Assembly (NCBI RefSeq): GCF_004341205.1
Contig: NZ_SLUL01000003.1
Coordinates: 62,001-126,000 of the forward strand
Direction of reading: 5' to 3'
Source of the DNA: Thermolongibacillus altinsuensis
Lineage (GTDB): Bacteria; Bacillota; Bacilli; Bacillales; Anoxybacillaceae
Length of the DNA: 64,000 bases
Position 1 is the first letter of the stretch. Each line of letters starts with the position of its first letter. Shown here one piece after another: positions 19,585 through 27,117 of the stretch. A program made the position numbers and the translations under genes. The notes below the pieces were generated by a model that had not been told where the DNA came from, made no database searches, and saw nothing but the letters and a program-made list of their open reading frames with translations.

Positions 19585-19647
19585 AAACCCCTTCATCCAA
19601 GGAGCCAATCCTGGAAAGGCGAGAACAACGTTTGTTCTCGTCTTTTT
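19585..19647 (+). ncRNA. Predicted PhoP-activated small RNA or polA leader
   Basis: A transcript starting about 7 bp after the -10 at 19573-19578 would run roughly 60 nt to the intrinsic terminator at 19620-19647. It could fold into an internal hairpin (AGGA 19600-19603 with TCCT 19609-19612, flanked by CC/GG and CCTT/AAGG pairs) followed by the terminator stem. No ribosome binding site or convincing reading frame lies within it. It could instead be the leader of polA with an attenuator. Confidence 0.4.
19620..19647 (+). terminator. Terminator between phoR and polA
   Basis: CGAGAACAA (19620-19628), loop CGT, TTGTTCTCG (19632-19640), then T-rich sequence. It ends phoPR transcription and any transcript from the PhoP-box promoter. 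Confidence 0.88.
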
Positions 19648-19707
19648 TCTTTTTCTGCCTTGATCATGTTAAAATAGAAACAACAGAGAATGAGGGAGGT
19701 TTTTGTG

Positions 19708-22335
19708 TTGCATAAGAAGTTAGTGCTGATTGACGGCAACAGCATTGCTTATCGCGCGTTTTTTGCGCTGCCGTTATTAAATAATGAAAAAGGCATTCAT
19801 ACAAATGCGATTTACGGTTTTACGATGATGTTAATGAAAATTTTAGAAGAAGAAAAACCGACGCATTTACTTGTCGCATTTGACGCGGGAAAAACGACAT
19901 TTCGTCATGAAGTGTTCGATGACTATAAAGGGGGGCGGCAAAAAACACCGCCTGAATTATCGGAGCAGCTTCCGTTTTTACGCGAGTTATTAGATGCCTA
20001 TCAAATTCGTTCGTATGAGTTAGAAAACTATGAAGCGGATGATATCATCGGCACGCTTGCCGCTCAAGCAGAAAAAGAAGGGTTCGATGTGATCGTTATT
20101 TCGGGGGACCGTGATTTAACTCAGTTAGCTTCGGAAAAAGTAAAAGTTCATATTACGAAAAAAGGGATTACAGACATTGAATGTTATACGCCTGAATTGG
20201 TATTTGAAAAATACGGTCTTACTCCTGAGCAAATTGTTGATTTAAAAGGGTTGATGGGCGATAGCTCGGATAACATTCCAGGAGTGCCGGGGATCGGGGA
20301 AAAGACGGCGTTAAAGCTGTTGAAAGAATTTCACACGGTTGAAAATGTTTTGCGTTCCATTGAGCAAATCAAAGGAAAAAAATTAAAAGAAAATCTTGAA
20401 CAATATCGTGAGCAGGCATTGATGAGCAAACAACTTGCGACCATTTCTCGCAATGCGCCGCTGACGATTACGTTAGACGACTTAGAATGGAAAGAATACG
20501 ATGTGAATAAAGTCGCTGCGCTATTTAAAGAACTAGGATTTGCTTCTTTGATGGACAAATTGGGGAAAATCGAGAAGGAAGAAAAGCCATTAAACGAAAT
20601 TACATACACAACCGTTACTGAAGTAACAGATGATATGCTGACAAATGATTGCGCCCTTGTTGTTGAGGTGATCGAAAGCAATTATCATCAAGCTCCGATT
20701 GTTGGTTTTGCGATCGTCAATGAAAAAGGAAACTTCTTTATTCCTACCGATGTAGCAATGAAATCCGCTGCGTTTAAACAGTGGCTTGAAGACGAGGAAT
20801 GCCGAAAAAGTGTATTTGATGCCAAAAGAGCGATTGTGTCATTGAAGTGGCAAGGAATCAACCTAAAGGGAATTGATTTTGATTTGTTGCTTGCTTCTTA
20901 CTTGATTAATCCATCAGAATCAACCGATGATGTTGCTTCCGTTGCGAAAACAAAACAATATACGGATGTACAAAGCGATGAAGCGATTTATGGAAAAGGA
21001 GCGAAGCAAGCGGTTCCGAGTGAAGAGGTGCTAGCCGAACATCTTGTTCGAAAAGCGAAAGCGATTGCTTCATTGAAGGAGACGTTTATTAACGAATTGA
21101 AGAGCAATGAGCAGTACGAATTGTTCACTAATTTAGAGCTTCCGCTAACGTTTATTTTAGCGGAGATGGAATTCAATGGTGTAAGTGTGGATGTAGCCCG
21201 TTTACAGGCGATGGGCGAAGAGTTTACAGAGCAGCTAAAGCAAATTGAACAGGAAATTTATGAACTGGCAGGAACGGAGTTTAATATTAATTCCCCAAAA
21301 CAATTGGGGGTCATTTTATTTGAAAAATTGCAACTTCCGGTGATTAAAAAGACTAAGACAGGCTATTCTACTTCCGCCGATGTGTTAGAAAAATTAGCCG
21401 ATCAGCACGAAATCATCGGGAAAATTTTGCATTATCGCCAACTCGGAAAATTGCAATCTACGTATATTGAAGGATTGATCAAAGTCATTCGCCCGGATAC
21501 CGGAAAAGTGCATACCATCTTTAACCAAGCATTAACGCAAACAGGACGGTTAAGTTCAACCGAACCTAACTTGCAAAACATTCCGATTCGTTTAGAGGAA
21601 GGAAGAAAAATTCGCCAAGCGTTTATTCCATCAGAACCAAATTGGGTTATTTTTGCGGCCGATTATTCGCAAATTGAATTGCGCGTTTTAGCGCATATTG
21701 CTAATGATGAAAATTTAATTGAGGCATTTAAGCAAGATTTAGATATTCATACAAAAACGGCGATGGATATTTTCCATGTCCGCCAAGAAGAAGTGACATC
21801 AAACATGCGCCGCCAAGCAAAAGCGGTGAATTTCGGCATTGTGTACGGCATTAGCGATTATGGATTGTCCCAAAATTTAGGGATTACAAGAAAAGAGGCC
21901 GCGCAATTTATCGAACGTTATTTTCAAAGCTATCCTGGCGTAAAACAGTACATGGAGGACATCGTCCAAGAGGCGAAACAAAAAGGATATGTGACAACAT
22001 TGTTGCACCGCCGACGCTACCTTCCAGACATTACGAGCAAAAATTTTAATTTGCGCAGCTTTGCGGAACGAACAGCGATGAATACACCGATTCAAGGAAG
22101 CGCGGCTGACATCATTAAAAAAGCGATGATTGATCTTGCGAATCGCCTTAAAAAAGAACGGTTAAAGGCGCGGATTTTGTTGCAAGTGCATGACGAATTA
22201 ATTTTAGAAGCGCCGCAAGAAGAAGTTGAAAAGTTGAAGGAAATTGTTCCAGAAGTGATGGAGCATGCGATTGAATTAAAAGTTCCGTTAAAAGTCGATT
22301 ATCATTTTGGACCTACATGGTATGACGCAAAATAA
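19708..22335 (+). CDS. polA: DNA polymerase I
   Basis: DNA polymerase I, about 875 aa, for Okazaki-fragment processing and repair. I prefer the TTG at 19708, 8 bp after GGGAGG; a GTG at 19705 is equally readable. Order: 5'-nuclease domain (1-290) with LLVAFDAGKTTFRHE, YEADDIIGTLAAQAE and GVPGIGEKTA; a proofreading-domain remnant (295-470); and the polymerase domain with GRLSSTEPNLQNIP, AADYSQIELRVLAHI, RRQAKAVNFGIVYG and LLQVHDELILEAP. The exonuclease segment reads LVVEVIES, lacking the D-x-E metal ligands, as in Geobacillus stearothermophilus Pol I, so proofreading is probably absent. It is followed by mutM after 14 bp. Confidence 0.96.
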   Translation: MHKKLVLIDGNSIAYRAFFALPLLNNEKGIHTNAIYGFTMMLMKILEEEKPTHLLVAFDAGKTTFRHEVFDDYKGGRQKTPPELSEQLPFLRELLDAYQIRSYELENYEADDIIGTLAAQAEKEGFDVIVISGDRDLTQLASEKVKVHITKKGITDIECYTPELVFEKYGLTPEQIVDLKGLMGDSSDNIPGVPGIGEKTALKLLKEFHTVENVLRSIEQIKGKKLKENLEQYREQALMSKQLATISRNAPLTITLDDLEWKEYDVNKVAALFKELGFASLMDKLGKIEKEEKPLNEITYTTVTEVTDDMLTNDCALVVEVIESNYHQAPIVGFAIVNEKGNFFIPTDVAMKSAAFKQWLEDEECRKSVFDAKRAIVSLKWQGINLKGIDFDLLLASYLINPSESTDDVASVAKTKQYTDVQSDEAIYGKGAKQAVPSEEVLAEHLVRKAKAIASLKETFINELKSNEQYELFTNLELPLTFILAEMEFNGVSVDVARLQAMGEEFTEQLKQIEQEIYELAGTEFNINSPKQLGVILFEKLQLPVIKKTKTGYSTSADVLEKLADQHEIIGKILHYRQLGKLQSTYIEGLIKVIRPDTGKVHTIFNQALTQTGRLSSTEPNLQNIPIRLEEGRKIRQAFIPSEPNWVIFAADYSQIELRVLAHIANDENLIEAFKQDLDIHTKTAMDIFHVRQEEVTSNMRRQAKAVNFGIVYGISDYGLSQNLGITRKEAAQFIERYFQSYPGVKQYMEDIVQEAKQKGYVTTLLHRRRYLPDITSKNFNLRSFAERTAMNTPIQGSAADIIKKAMIDLANRLKKERLKARILLQVHDELILEAPQEEVEKLKEIVPEVMEHAIELKVPLKVDYHFGPTWYDAK

Positions 22336-22349
22336 AAGGAAGTGGTGAA

Positions 22350-23171
22350 ATGCCAGAATTACCAGAGGTTGAAACAGTTCGTCAAACCCTTATTCCGCTT
22401 GTAGTTGGAAAAACGATTGAAGATGTATCTGTTTTTTGGCCAAACATTGTGAAACGTCCGGATGTTCCATCATTCATCCGGCAATTAAAAGGACAGACGA
22501 TCCGCGAAATTGGACGGAAAGGGAAGTTTTTGAAATTTATTTTTGACGATGTTGTGCTCGTTTCCCATTTGCGAATGGAAGGACGCTACCTTCACGAACA
22601 GAAGGGTGCACTGCGCGATGTTCACACGCATATCATTTTTTCTTTTACGGATGAAACAGAGCTTCGTTATCGCGATGTACGCAAGTTTGGGACGATGCAT
22701 TTATTTAAAAAAGGAGAAGAGGATGATCAATTGCCTCTCTCCCAATTAGGTCCGGAGCCGTTTTCTCATACATTTACAATCGAGCAGTTCAAACAATGTC
22801 TTCAAAAAACAAATCGAAAAATGAAAGTGGTTTTGCTCGACCAAACGGTGATTGCAGGACTTGGAAATATTTACGTCGATGAGGTGCTATTTCGATCAGG
22901 CATTCATCCCGAGCGACGAGCCCATCAATTGACGGATGAGGAAATTGCCAAGCTGCATGCAGAAATCATTTCGACGTTACAAGGAGCGATTGAAAAAGGC
23001 GGAAGTACGATTCGAACATATGTGAATACGCAAGGGAAAAAAGGAACGTTTCAAACAGAACTGTATGTGTACGGCCGCAAAAATGAGCCGTGTAAACGAT
23101 GCGGTGAATTGATTGAAAAAATAATCGTTGCTGGCCGAGGAACGCATTATTGCAAGAAATGCCAATCATAG
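22350..23171 (+). CDS. mutM: Formamidopyrimidine-DNA glycosylase (Fpg)
   Basis: Bifunctional glycosylase/lyase removing 8-oxoguanine and formamidopyrimidines, 273 aa. The N-terminus PELPEVETVRQTL carries the catalytic proline (after Met removal) and glutamate. The conserved lysine region (HLRMEGRY) and helix-two-turn-helix (DQTVIAGLGNIYVDE) follow. A C-terminal zinc finger has CKRCGELIEK and CKKCQ, with the DNA-contact arginine in IVAGRGTHYC. It starts 14 bp after polA and forms a repair unit with it, as in bacilli. Confidence 0.97.
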   Translation: MPELPEVETVRQTLIPLVVGKTIEDVSVFWPNIVKRPDVPSFIRQLKGQTIREIGRKGKFLKFIFDDVVLVSHLRMEGRYLHEQKGALRDVHTHIIFSFTDETELRYRDVRKFGTMHLFKKGEEDDQLPLSQLGPEPFSHTFTIEQFKQCLQKTNRKMKVVLLDQTVIAGLGNIYVDEVLFRSGIHPERRAHQLTDEEIAKLHAEIISTLQGAIEKGGSTIRTYVNTQGKKGTFQTELYVYGRKNEPCKRCGELIEKIIVAGRGTHYCKKCQS

Positions 23172-23285
23172 ATGAACAGCGAAACATTGGAATTTCCGTT
23201 CAACATGTGATGCTTTTTTCACCATGAACATAAATTAGGCTCCTTCCATATACTATCGTAGCTGTAGTGGGAAGGAGCTGATCGC

Positions 23286-23909
23286 ATGGTGACATGGTCT
23301 CTTTTTTTACTAGCATTAGCGGTTAGTATAGACGGATTTACAGTCGGTTTCACATATGGGATGAGAAAAGTATCGATCCCGATTCGATCATTGCTCGTTA
23401 TTTCGAGTTGTTCGTTTATTACGCTTCTCGCTGCGATGGGAATCGGGAAGATCATCAACCATCTTTTTTCTCCAGCCTTTGCAAAAATGATTGGTGGGAC
23501 CTTGCTTATTATTCTTGGATTATGGATCATTGTTCAATTTTTTTTCAAAAAAGAAGAAAAAGAAGAAAAGCTGCTCATCAATGTAGAAATTCGTTCATTA
23601 GGGATTGTCATTCATATTTTACGTAAACCAACGATTGCTGATTTTGATCGATCGGGGACCATTACGGGAATAGAAGCTGTTTTTTTAGGGCTCGCTCTTT
23701 CGCTAGATGCGTTTGGGGCGGGAGTCAGCGCTGCTCTTTTGAATTATTCGTTGCTTTCTACTGCTTCGCTCGTGGCGCTGCTCAGCTTTTGTTTTTTGCT
23801 TAGCGGTCTTAAGACGGGAAAAGCATTTGCTAAATATGCTTGGTTGCAAAAATACTCTTTTTTGCCAGGAATTTTGCTCATTTTAATTGGTATTTTTAAA
23901 CTTAAGTAG
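23286..23909 (+). CDS. ytaF: Sporulation membrane protein YtaF (MntP-like)
   Basis: A 207-aa membrane protein with about six hydrophobic helices. LALAVSIDGFTVGFTYGM and LALSLDAFGAGVSAALL form two inverted-symmetry halves with the conserved Asp characteristic of the MntP/YtaF family. Between them is a charged cytoplasmic loop (FFKKEEKEEKLL). The ATG at 23286 has GGAAGGAG upstream. B. subtilis YtaF is annotated as a sporulation membrane protein; transport of a metal ion is suggested only by family similarity. A CATATACT box at 23247-23254 resembles a sigma-E -10, but its spacing to an ATA is not ideal. The stop abuts the coaE ribosome site. Confidence 0.88.
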   Translation: MVTWSLFLLALAVSIDGFTVGFTYGMRKVSIPIRSLLVISSCSFITLLAAMGIGKIINHLFSPAFAKMIGGTLLIILGLWIIVQFFFKKEEKEEKLLINVEIRSLGIVIHILRKPTIADFDRSGTITGIEAVFLGLALSLDAFGAGVSAALLNYSLLSTASLVALLSFCFLLSGLKTGKAFAKYAWLQKYSFLPGILLILIGIFKLK

Positions 23910-23918
23910 GTGAGAAAT

Positions 23919-24524
23919 ATGGTGTTGACCATTGGATTAACAGGTGGCATCGCAAGCGGCAAAAGCACCGTTGCGGCGATGCTTCGTCAATTACATATTC
24001 CTGTCATTGATGCGGATGAGATTGCCCGTAAAGCGACGGCGATCGATGGGGAAGCGTATGAGCCGATTATTCGAGCGTTTGGCAAAGAAATTTTGCAAAA
24101 GGATGGAACGATTGATCGGCTTAAGCTCGGCTCGATTGTCTTTCATGACGAAAATAAACGAAAGTTGCTGAATGAAATTGTGCATCCAATTGTGCGGAAA
24201 AAGATGCTACAACAAAAAGAGGTCTACATCCAACAAGGAAAACAAACGATTGTTCTTGATATTCCTCTTTTATTTGAAAGCCGATTAGAGCATCTTGTTG
24301 ATCGCATTATCGTTGTATATGTCAATGAAGCGATTCAATTACAACGTCTAATGAAAAGAAACGGTTTTTCTGTTGAAGAGGCCAAGGCACGAATTCGTTC
24401 GCAAATGCCGCTTGAAGAAAAAGTGAAAAAAGCCGATGCGATCATTGACAACAACGGTACGATTGAAGAAACGCAACAACAACTACATGATCTTCTTATT
24501 CGCTGGGGTGTCCTAAAAAAATAG
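23919..24524 (+). CDS. coaE: Dephospho-CoA kinase
   Basis: Last step of coenzyme A synthesis, phosphorylating dephospho-CoA; 201 aa. The ATG at 23919 follows AGGTGAG, which overlaps the ytaF stop. The P-loop GLTGGIASGKSTVA starts at residue 5. VIDADEIARKA, LDIPLLFES and IRSQMPLEEKVKKADAIIDN are typical family motifs. The stem of the terminator after this gene uses its last codons and stop. It probably shares a transcript with ytaF and perhaps with the polA-mutM read-through. Confidence 0.94.
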   Translation: MVLTIGLTGGIASGKSTVAAMLRQLHIPVIDADEIARKATAIDGEAYEPIIRAFGKEILQKDGTIDRLKLGSIVFHDENKRKLLNEIVHPIVRKKMLQQKEVYIQQGKQTIVLDIPLLFESRLEHLVDRIIVVYVNEAIQLQRLMKRNGFSVEEAKARIRSQMPLEEKVKKADAIIDNNGTIEETQQQLHDLLIRWGVLKK

Positions 24525-24538
24525 GGCACCATTTTTTG
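24506..24538 (+). terminator. Terminator after coaE
   Basis: GGTGTCCTA (24507-24515), loop of six A, TAGGGCACC (24522-24530), then six T residues. The stem overlaps the coaE stop codon. Confidence 0.85.
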
Positions 24539-24576
24539 TGTTTTAGGTTATTTTTTAATAGCACAAACGATATAAA

Positions 24577-24587
24577 TATGTTATACT
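24577..24587. promoter_or_regulatory. CcpN-type operator 1 overlapping the gapB -10
   Basis: TATGTTATACT fits the CcpN recognition sequence TRTGHYATAYW (as I recall it from B. subtilis gapB and pckA) at all 11 positions. It covers the likely -10, TATACT (24582-24587), with a poor -35-like TAGCAC 17 bp upstream. Confidence 0.65.
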
Positions 24588-24610
24588 AATTGTGAATTGT
24601 TCAGATAAAT

Positions 24611-24621
24611 AGTATAACATA
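24611..24621. promoter_or_regulatory. CcpN-type operator 2, inverted
   Basis: AGTATAACATA is the exact reverse complement of the first operator at 24577-24587. The two are 23 bp apart and lie between the -10 and the gapB ribosome site. Confidence 0.65.
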
Positions 24622-24642
24622 TATTTGAGGGGAGTAATATTA

Positions 24643-25674
24643 ATGAAAGCGAAAGTAGCAATTAACGGATTTGGACGCATCGGGAGAATGGTGTTCCGAA
24701 AAGCGATTAATGAAGAAAATCTCGAAATTGTTGCCATTAATGCGAGCTACCCTGCTGAAACGTTAGCTCATTTAATAAAATATGATTCCAACCATGGAAA
24801 ATTTGATGGGGATGTCACTCCGCTTGAAGACGGATTGCTTGTCAACGGAAAAAAAGTCAAATTGCTCAGTTCACGCGATCCACGAGAGCTTCCATGGAAA
24901 GAATTAGATATTGACATCGTTATTGAAGCGACTGGAAAATTCAATTCGAGAGAAAAAGCGAGCATGCATTTAGAAGCGGGAGCCAAGCGCGTGATTTTAA
25001 CGGCACCAGGTAAAAATGAAGATGTCACGATTGTCATTGGCGTCAATGAGCATGTTCTTGATATAGATCAACATTTCATTATTTCGAACGCTTCTTGTAC
25101 GACCAATTGTTTAGCGCCTGTTGTCAAAGTCTTGGATGAGAAGTTTGGAATTGAAAATGGCTTAATGACGACGGTTCATGCGTATACAAATGATCAAAAA
25201 AATATCGATAATCCGCATAAAGATTTACGCCGCGCTCGTTCGTGCGGTCAATCGATCATTCCGACGACAACGGGAGCCGCAAAAGCGTTAGCATTAGTGT
25301 TGCCGCATTTAAAAGGAAAGTTGCATGGAATGGCGCTTCGTGTTCCAACGCCAAACGTATCATTAGTGGACTTAGTTGTCGACTTGAAACAGGATGTAAC
25401 GGTAGAAGAGGTTAATGAAGCATTTATGGAGGCCGCAAGAGGTCCGTTAAAAGGAATTTTAGATGTGACAATGGAACCGCTTGTTTCCATTGATTTCAAC
25501 ACAAATCCACATTCAGCGATCATTGACGGATTATCCACGATCGTCATGGAAAATCGCAAAGTGAAAGTGTTAGCTTGGTATGACAATGAGTGGGGTTATT
25601 CATGCCGCGTCGTTGATTTGGCTAATTTAGTCGCAAAAAAAATGGCAGAAAAAGTAGAAGTGCCTGTCATGTAA
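24643..25674 (+). CDS. gapB: Gluconeogenic glyceraldehyde-3-phosphate dehydrogenase GapB
   Basis: Phosphorylating GAPDH, 343 aa. The ATG at 24643 follows GAGGGGAG. Catalytic Cys152 is in SNASCTTNCLAP. After the Rossmann motif INGFGRIGRMVFRKA, the residue that is Asp in NAD-specific GapA is replaced (VAINASYPAETLAH), which fits the NADP preference of GapB. The family works in the gluconeogenic direction. The promoter carries two inverted copies of a CcpN-like operator, agreeing with glucose repression. A strong terminator follows, so speD is a separate unit here, unlike a simple gapB-speD operon. Confidence 0.95.
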   Translation: MKAKVAINGFGRIGRMVFRKAINEENLEIVAINASYPAETLAHLIKYDSNHGKFDGDVTPLEDGLLVNGKKVKLLSSRDPRELPWKELDIDIVIEATGKFNSREKASMHLEAGAKRVILTAPGKNEDVTIVIGVNEHVLDIDQHFIISNASCTTNCLAPVVKVLDEKFGIENGLMTTVHAYTNDQKNIDNPHKDLRRARSCGQSIIPTTTGAAKALALVLPHLKGKLHGMALRVPTPNVSLVDLVVDLKQDVTVEEVNEAFMEAARGPLKGILDVTMEPLVSIDFNTNPHSAIIDGLSTIVMENRKVKVLAWYDNEWGYSCRVVDLANLVAKKMAEKVEVPVM

Positions 25675-25705
25675 AAAGCGCTGGGAAATCAGCGCTTTTC
25701 TTATT
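25674..25705 (+). terminator. Terminator after gapB
   Basis: AAAAGCGCTG (25674-25683), loop GGAAAT, CAGCGCTTTT (25690-25699), then T-rich sequence. Confidence 0.92.
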
Positions 25706-25751
25706 TTTCATAATATCCTTTTCCTTTGGCACAATAATTGATAAGTTGAAT

Positions 25752-25933
25752 TTTCCGACATAAACAAGCTTTTCTGCCACTTTCCCGAACGAAAACGTCA
25801 TTGACAAATGAATTTGTCCGCTATGCGTTTTCCGTTCGGGACCGGCATGCTAGAAGCATGCTGGGCGGCAAGATTTTTCTTGCCGCCTATGGCAGAAAAG
25901 CGATCATCTTTTCATGATGAGGCATGTCGGAAA
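25752..25933. repeat. Multi-branched inverted-repeat element, possible structured RNA or MITE-like relic
   Basis: In the 517-bp non-coding stretch between gapB and speD, nested perfect or near-perfect stems cover most of 182 bp. The outer stem is TTTCCGACAT (25752-25761) with 25924-25933. The second is GCTTTTCTGCCA (25768-25779) with 25890-25901. Inside are three hairpins: 25784-25797 with 25826-25840 (one bulge, apical GACAAAT/ATTTGTC); 25842-25851 with 25855-25864; and 25865-25872 with 25879-25886. A small hairpin, 25903-25907 with 25914-25918, lies before the outer stem closes. TTGAATTT occurs at 25746 and again at 25940. No reading frame is convincing. Confidence 0.75.
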
Positions 25934-26003
25934 CACAACTTGAATTTATATAGCGAGGATCTGAAAAAAAACCCCCATTTTATAAAAAAATAAAAAAAGA
26001 ATG

Positions 26004-26032
26004 TTGCAAAAAAAATACAAACAAAGTATACT
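26004..26032 (+). promoter_or_regulatory. Sigma-A promoter of speD
   Basis: TTGCAA (26004-26009), exactly 17 bp, TATACT (26027-26032). The predicted leader before speD is about 150 nt. The 70 bp upstream are very A/T-rich and may act as an UP element. Confidence 0.7.
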
Positions 26033-26058
26033 ATGTCTCGTGAACTTCTTAAAAGCGT

Positions 26059-26127
26059 GGTAATGTGACTACTTAAAGGGTTAGGACCTCTTTGGACTAA
26101 CTTTCCCCCGTGGTAGTTATACATGCC
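26059..26127 (+). ncRNA. Structured 5' leader of speD, candidate cis-regulatory RNA
   Basis: The speD leader can fold into a long interrupted hairpin: GG/CC (26059-26060 with 26126-26127), ATGT/ACAT (26063-26066 with 26121-26124), ACTAC/GTAGT (26068-26072 with 26113-26117), and GTTAG/CTAAC (26080-26084 with 26097-26101). A CCCCC run at 26105-26109 is complementary to the GGGGG of the speD ribosome site (26178-26182), so alternative pairing could block translation. I do not recognise a known riboswitch class. Confidence 0.45.
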
Positions 26128-26191
26128 AGAAAGCAAAAGAATTTCATGATCATTTTTGTTTTAAAAATTATGATTAAGGGGGACATGATTG

Positions 26192-26566
26192 ATGGATACA
26201 ATGGGTCGTCACGTTATCTCAGAACTTTGGGGATGCGATTTTGATAAGCTGAACGACATGGAATTCATTGAAAAAACATTTGTGGACGCAGCATTGAAAT
26301 CTGGTGCTGAAATTCGTGAGGTAGCATTTCATAAGTTTGCGCCACAAGGAGTTAGCGGAGTAGTCATTATCTCTGAATCGCACTTAACGATTCACAGCTT
26401 CCCAGAACATGGTTATGCGAGCATTGACGTGTACACTTGCGGAGACTTAGATCCAACCATTGCCGCTGATTATATTGCGGAGGCTTTAGGTGCGCAAACG
26501 CGCGAAACAATTGAATTGCCTCGTGGCATGGGTCCAATTGAAATTAAGCAAGCAAAAGCTTTATAA
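26192..26566 (+). CDS. speD: S-adenosylmethionine decarboxylase proenzyme
   Basis: Pyruvoyl-dependent AdoMet decarboxylase, 124 aa, making decarboxylated AdoMet for spermidine synthesis. The ATG at 26192 follows AAGGGGG by 9 bp. With this start the self-cleavage site falls at Glu62-Ser63 ([14 protein letters not shown]), the proton donor at His68 and the catalytic Cys at 83, the standard numbering of the class 1B bacterial enzyme, which supports the start. The chain is cleaved into beta and alpha parts and Ser63 becomes the pyruvoyl group. It has its own promoter, a structured leader and a terminator, so it is monocistronic. Confidence 0.96.
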   Translation: MDTMGRHVISELWGCDFDKLNDMEFIEKTFVDAALKSGAEIREVAFHKFAPQGVSGVVIISESHLTIHSFPEHGYASIDVYTCGDLDPTIAADYIAEALGAQTRETIELPRGMGPIEIKQAKAL

Positions 26567-26574
26567 TATGTGTT

Positions 26575-26610
26575 AAAAAGAGGTGTAGATTCTGCACCTC
26601 TTTTTTATCA
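26575..26610 (+). terminator. Terminator after speD
   Basis: AAAAAGAGGTG (26575-26585) pairs with CACCTCTTTTT (26595-26605) and is followed by T residues. It ends just before the next gene's ribosome site. Confidence 0.92.
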
Positions 26611-26635
26611 TGGTTGCAAAGCGAGGAGACCAATC

Positions 26636-27031
26636 GTGCAAAAGTTAAAACATTTGTTTTCCAACCATTGCGAAACGCATGAGCGTCATCCAGACGAACA
26701 ATTGAAAAGCCGTTATTATAAAACGACGCACGCAACAGCAGTTAAAACGATCAAAGAGTTAATCGAAAAACTTCCTGGTTTTCAATTGCTTTCTGTTTCA
26801 GAAGAGCGAGGAGAAATCAGCTTTTCGGTGCATCGCGGGAAGAAAGCGTTTGTGGTTGTAACAGTCATTTCGGTTCGCCCTTTTGAAACAGCGATCGACT
26901 TTTCGGTCACAACGGAGACAAAGTGGCTCCCGATTGATTTTGGATTTAGTCGCAATCTCGTTATCGAGCTGTACCAAAAACTAGATGAACGCCTTCCGTA
27001 TATTGGATCTGGTATGTACAGCGGAACATAA
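26636..27031 (+). CDS. Conserved hypothetical cytosolic protein
   Basis: A 131-aa soluble protein that I cannot name. The GTG start at 26636 follows GAGGAG by 7 bp; upstream in-frame codons lie in the speD terminator. It begins with a charged, histidine-rich segment (HLFSNHCETHERHPDEQ), then RYYKTTHATAVKTIKELIEKLPGF. A beta-rich part follows (GEISFSVHRGKKAFVVVTVI, then AIDFSVTTETKWLPIDFGFS), and a C-terminal helix (VIELYQKLDERLPYIG). The layout, with a conserved helix followed by strands, recalls DUF1499-type proteins, but that is uncertain. There is no signal peptide or membrane segment. It sits between speD and nrdR, and similar small proteins occur there in related bacilli. Confidence 0.75.
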   Translation: MQKLKHLFSNHCETHERHPDEQLKSRYYKTTHATAVKTIKELIEKLPGFQLLSVSEERGEISFSVHRGKKAFVVVTVISVRPFETAIDFSVTTETKWLPIDFGFSRNLVIELYQKLDERLPYIGSGMYSGT

Positions 27032-27117
27032 TTTCTTGCAACTTCTCTTGTACACATTGCTTTTTTTCGAGTACTATAAATGGTAAAGGACTATATTTTT
27101 GAACGGGAGCTGGTTTG

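Noticed and set aside
19577-19663. Short open frame starting at the ATG within the -10 of the PhoP-box promoter
   Set aside because: The ATG would precede the transcription start, there is no ribosome site, and the frame runs through the terminator.
23247-23254. Sigma-E promoter of ytaF
   Set aside because: CATATACT resembles a sigma-E -10, but the nearest ATA is 14 bp upstream rather than 16-18; not listed as a feature.
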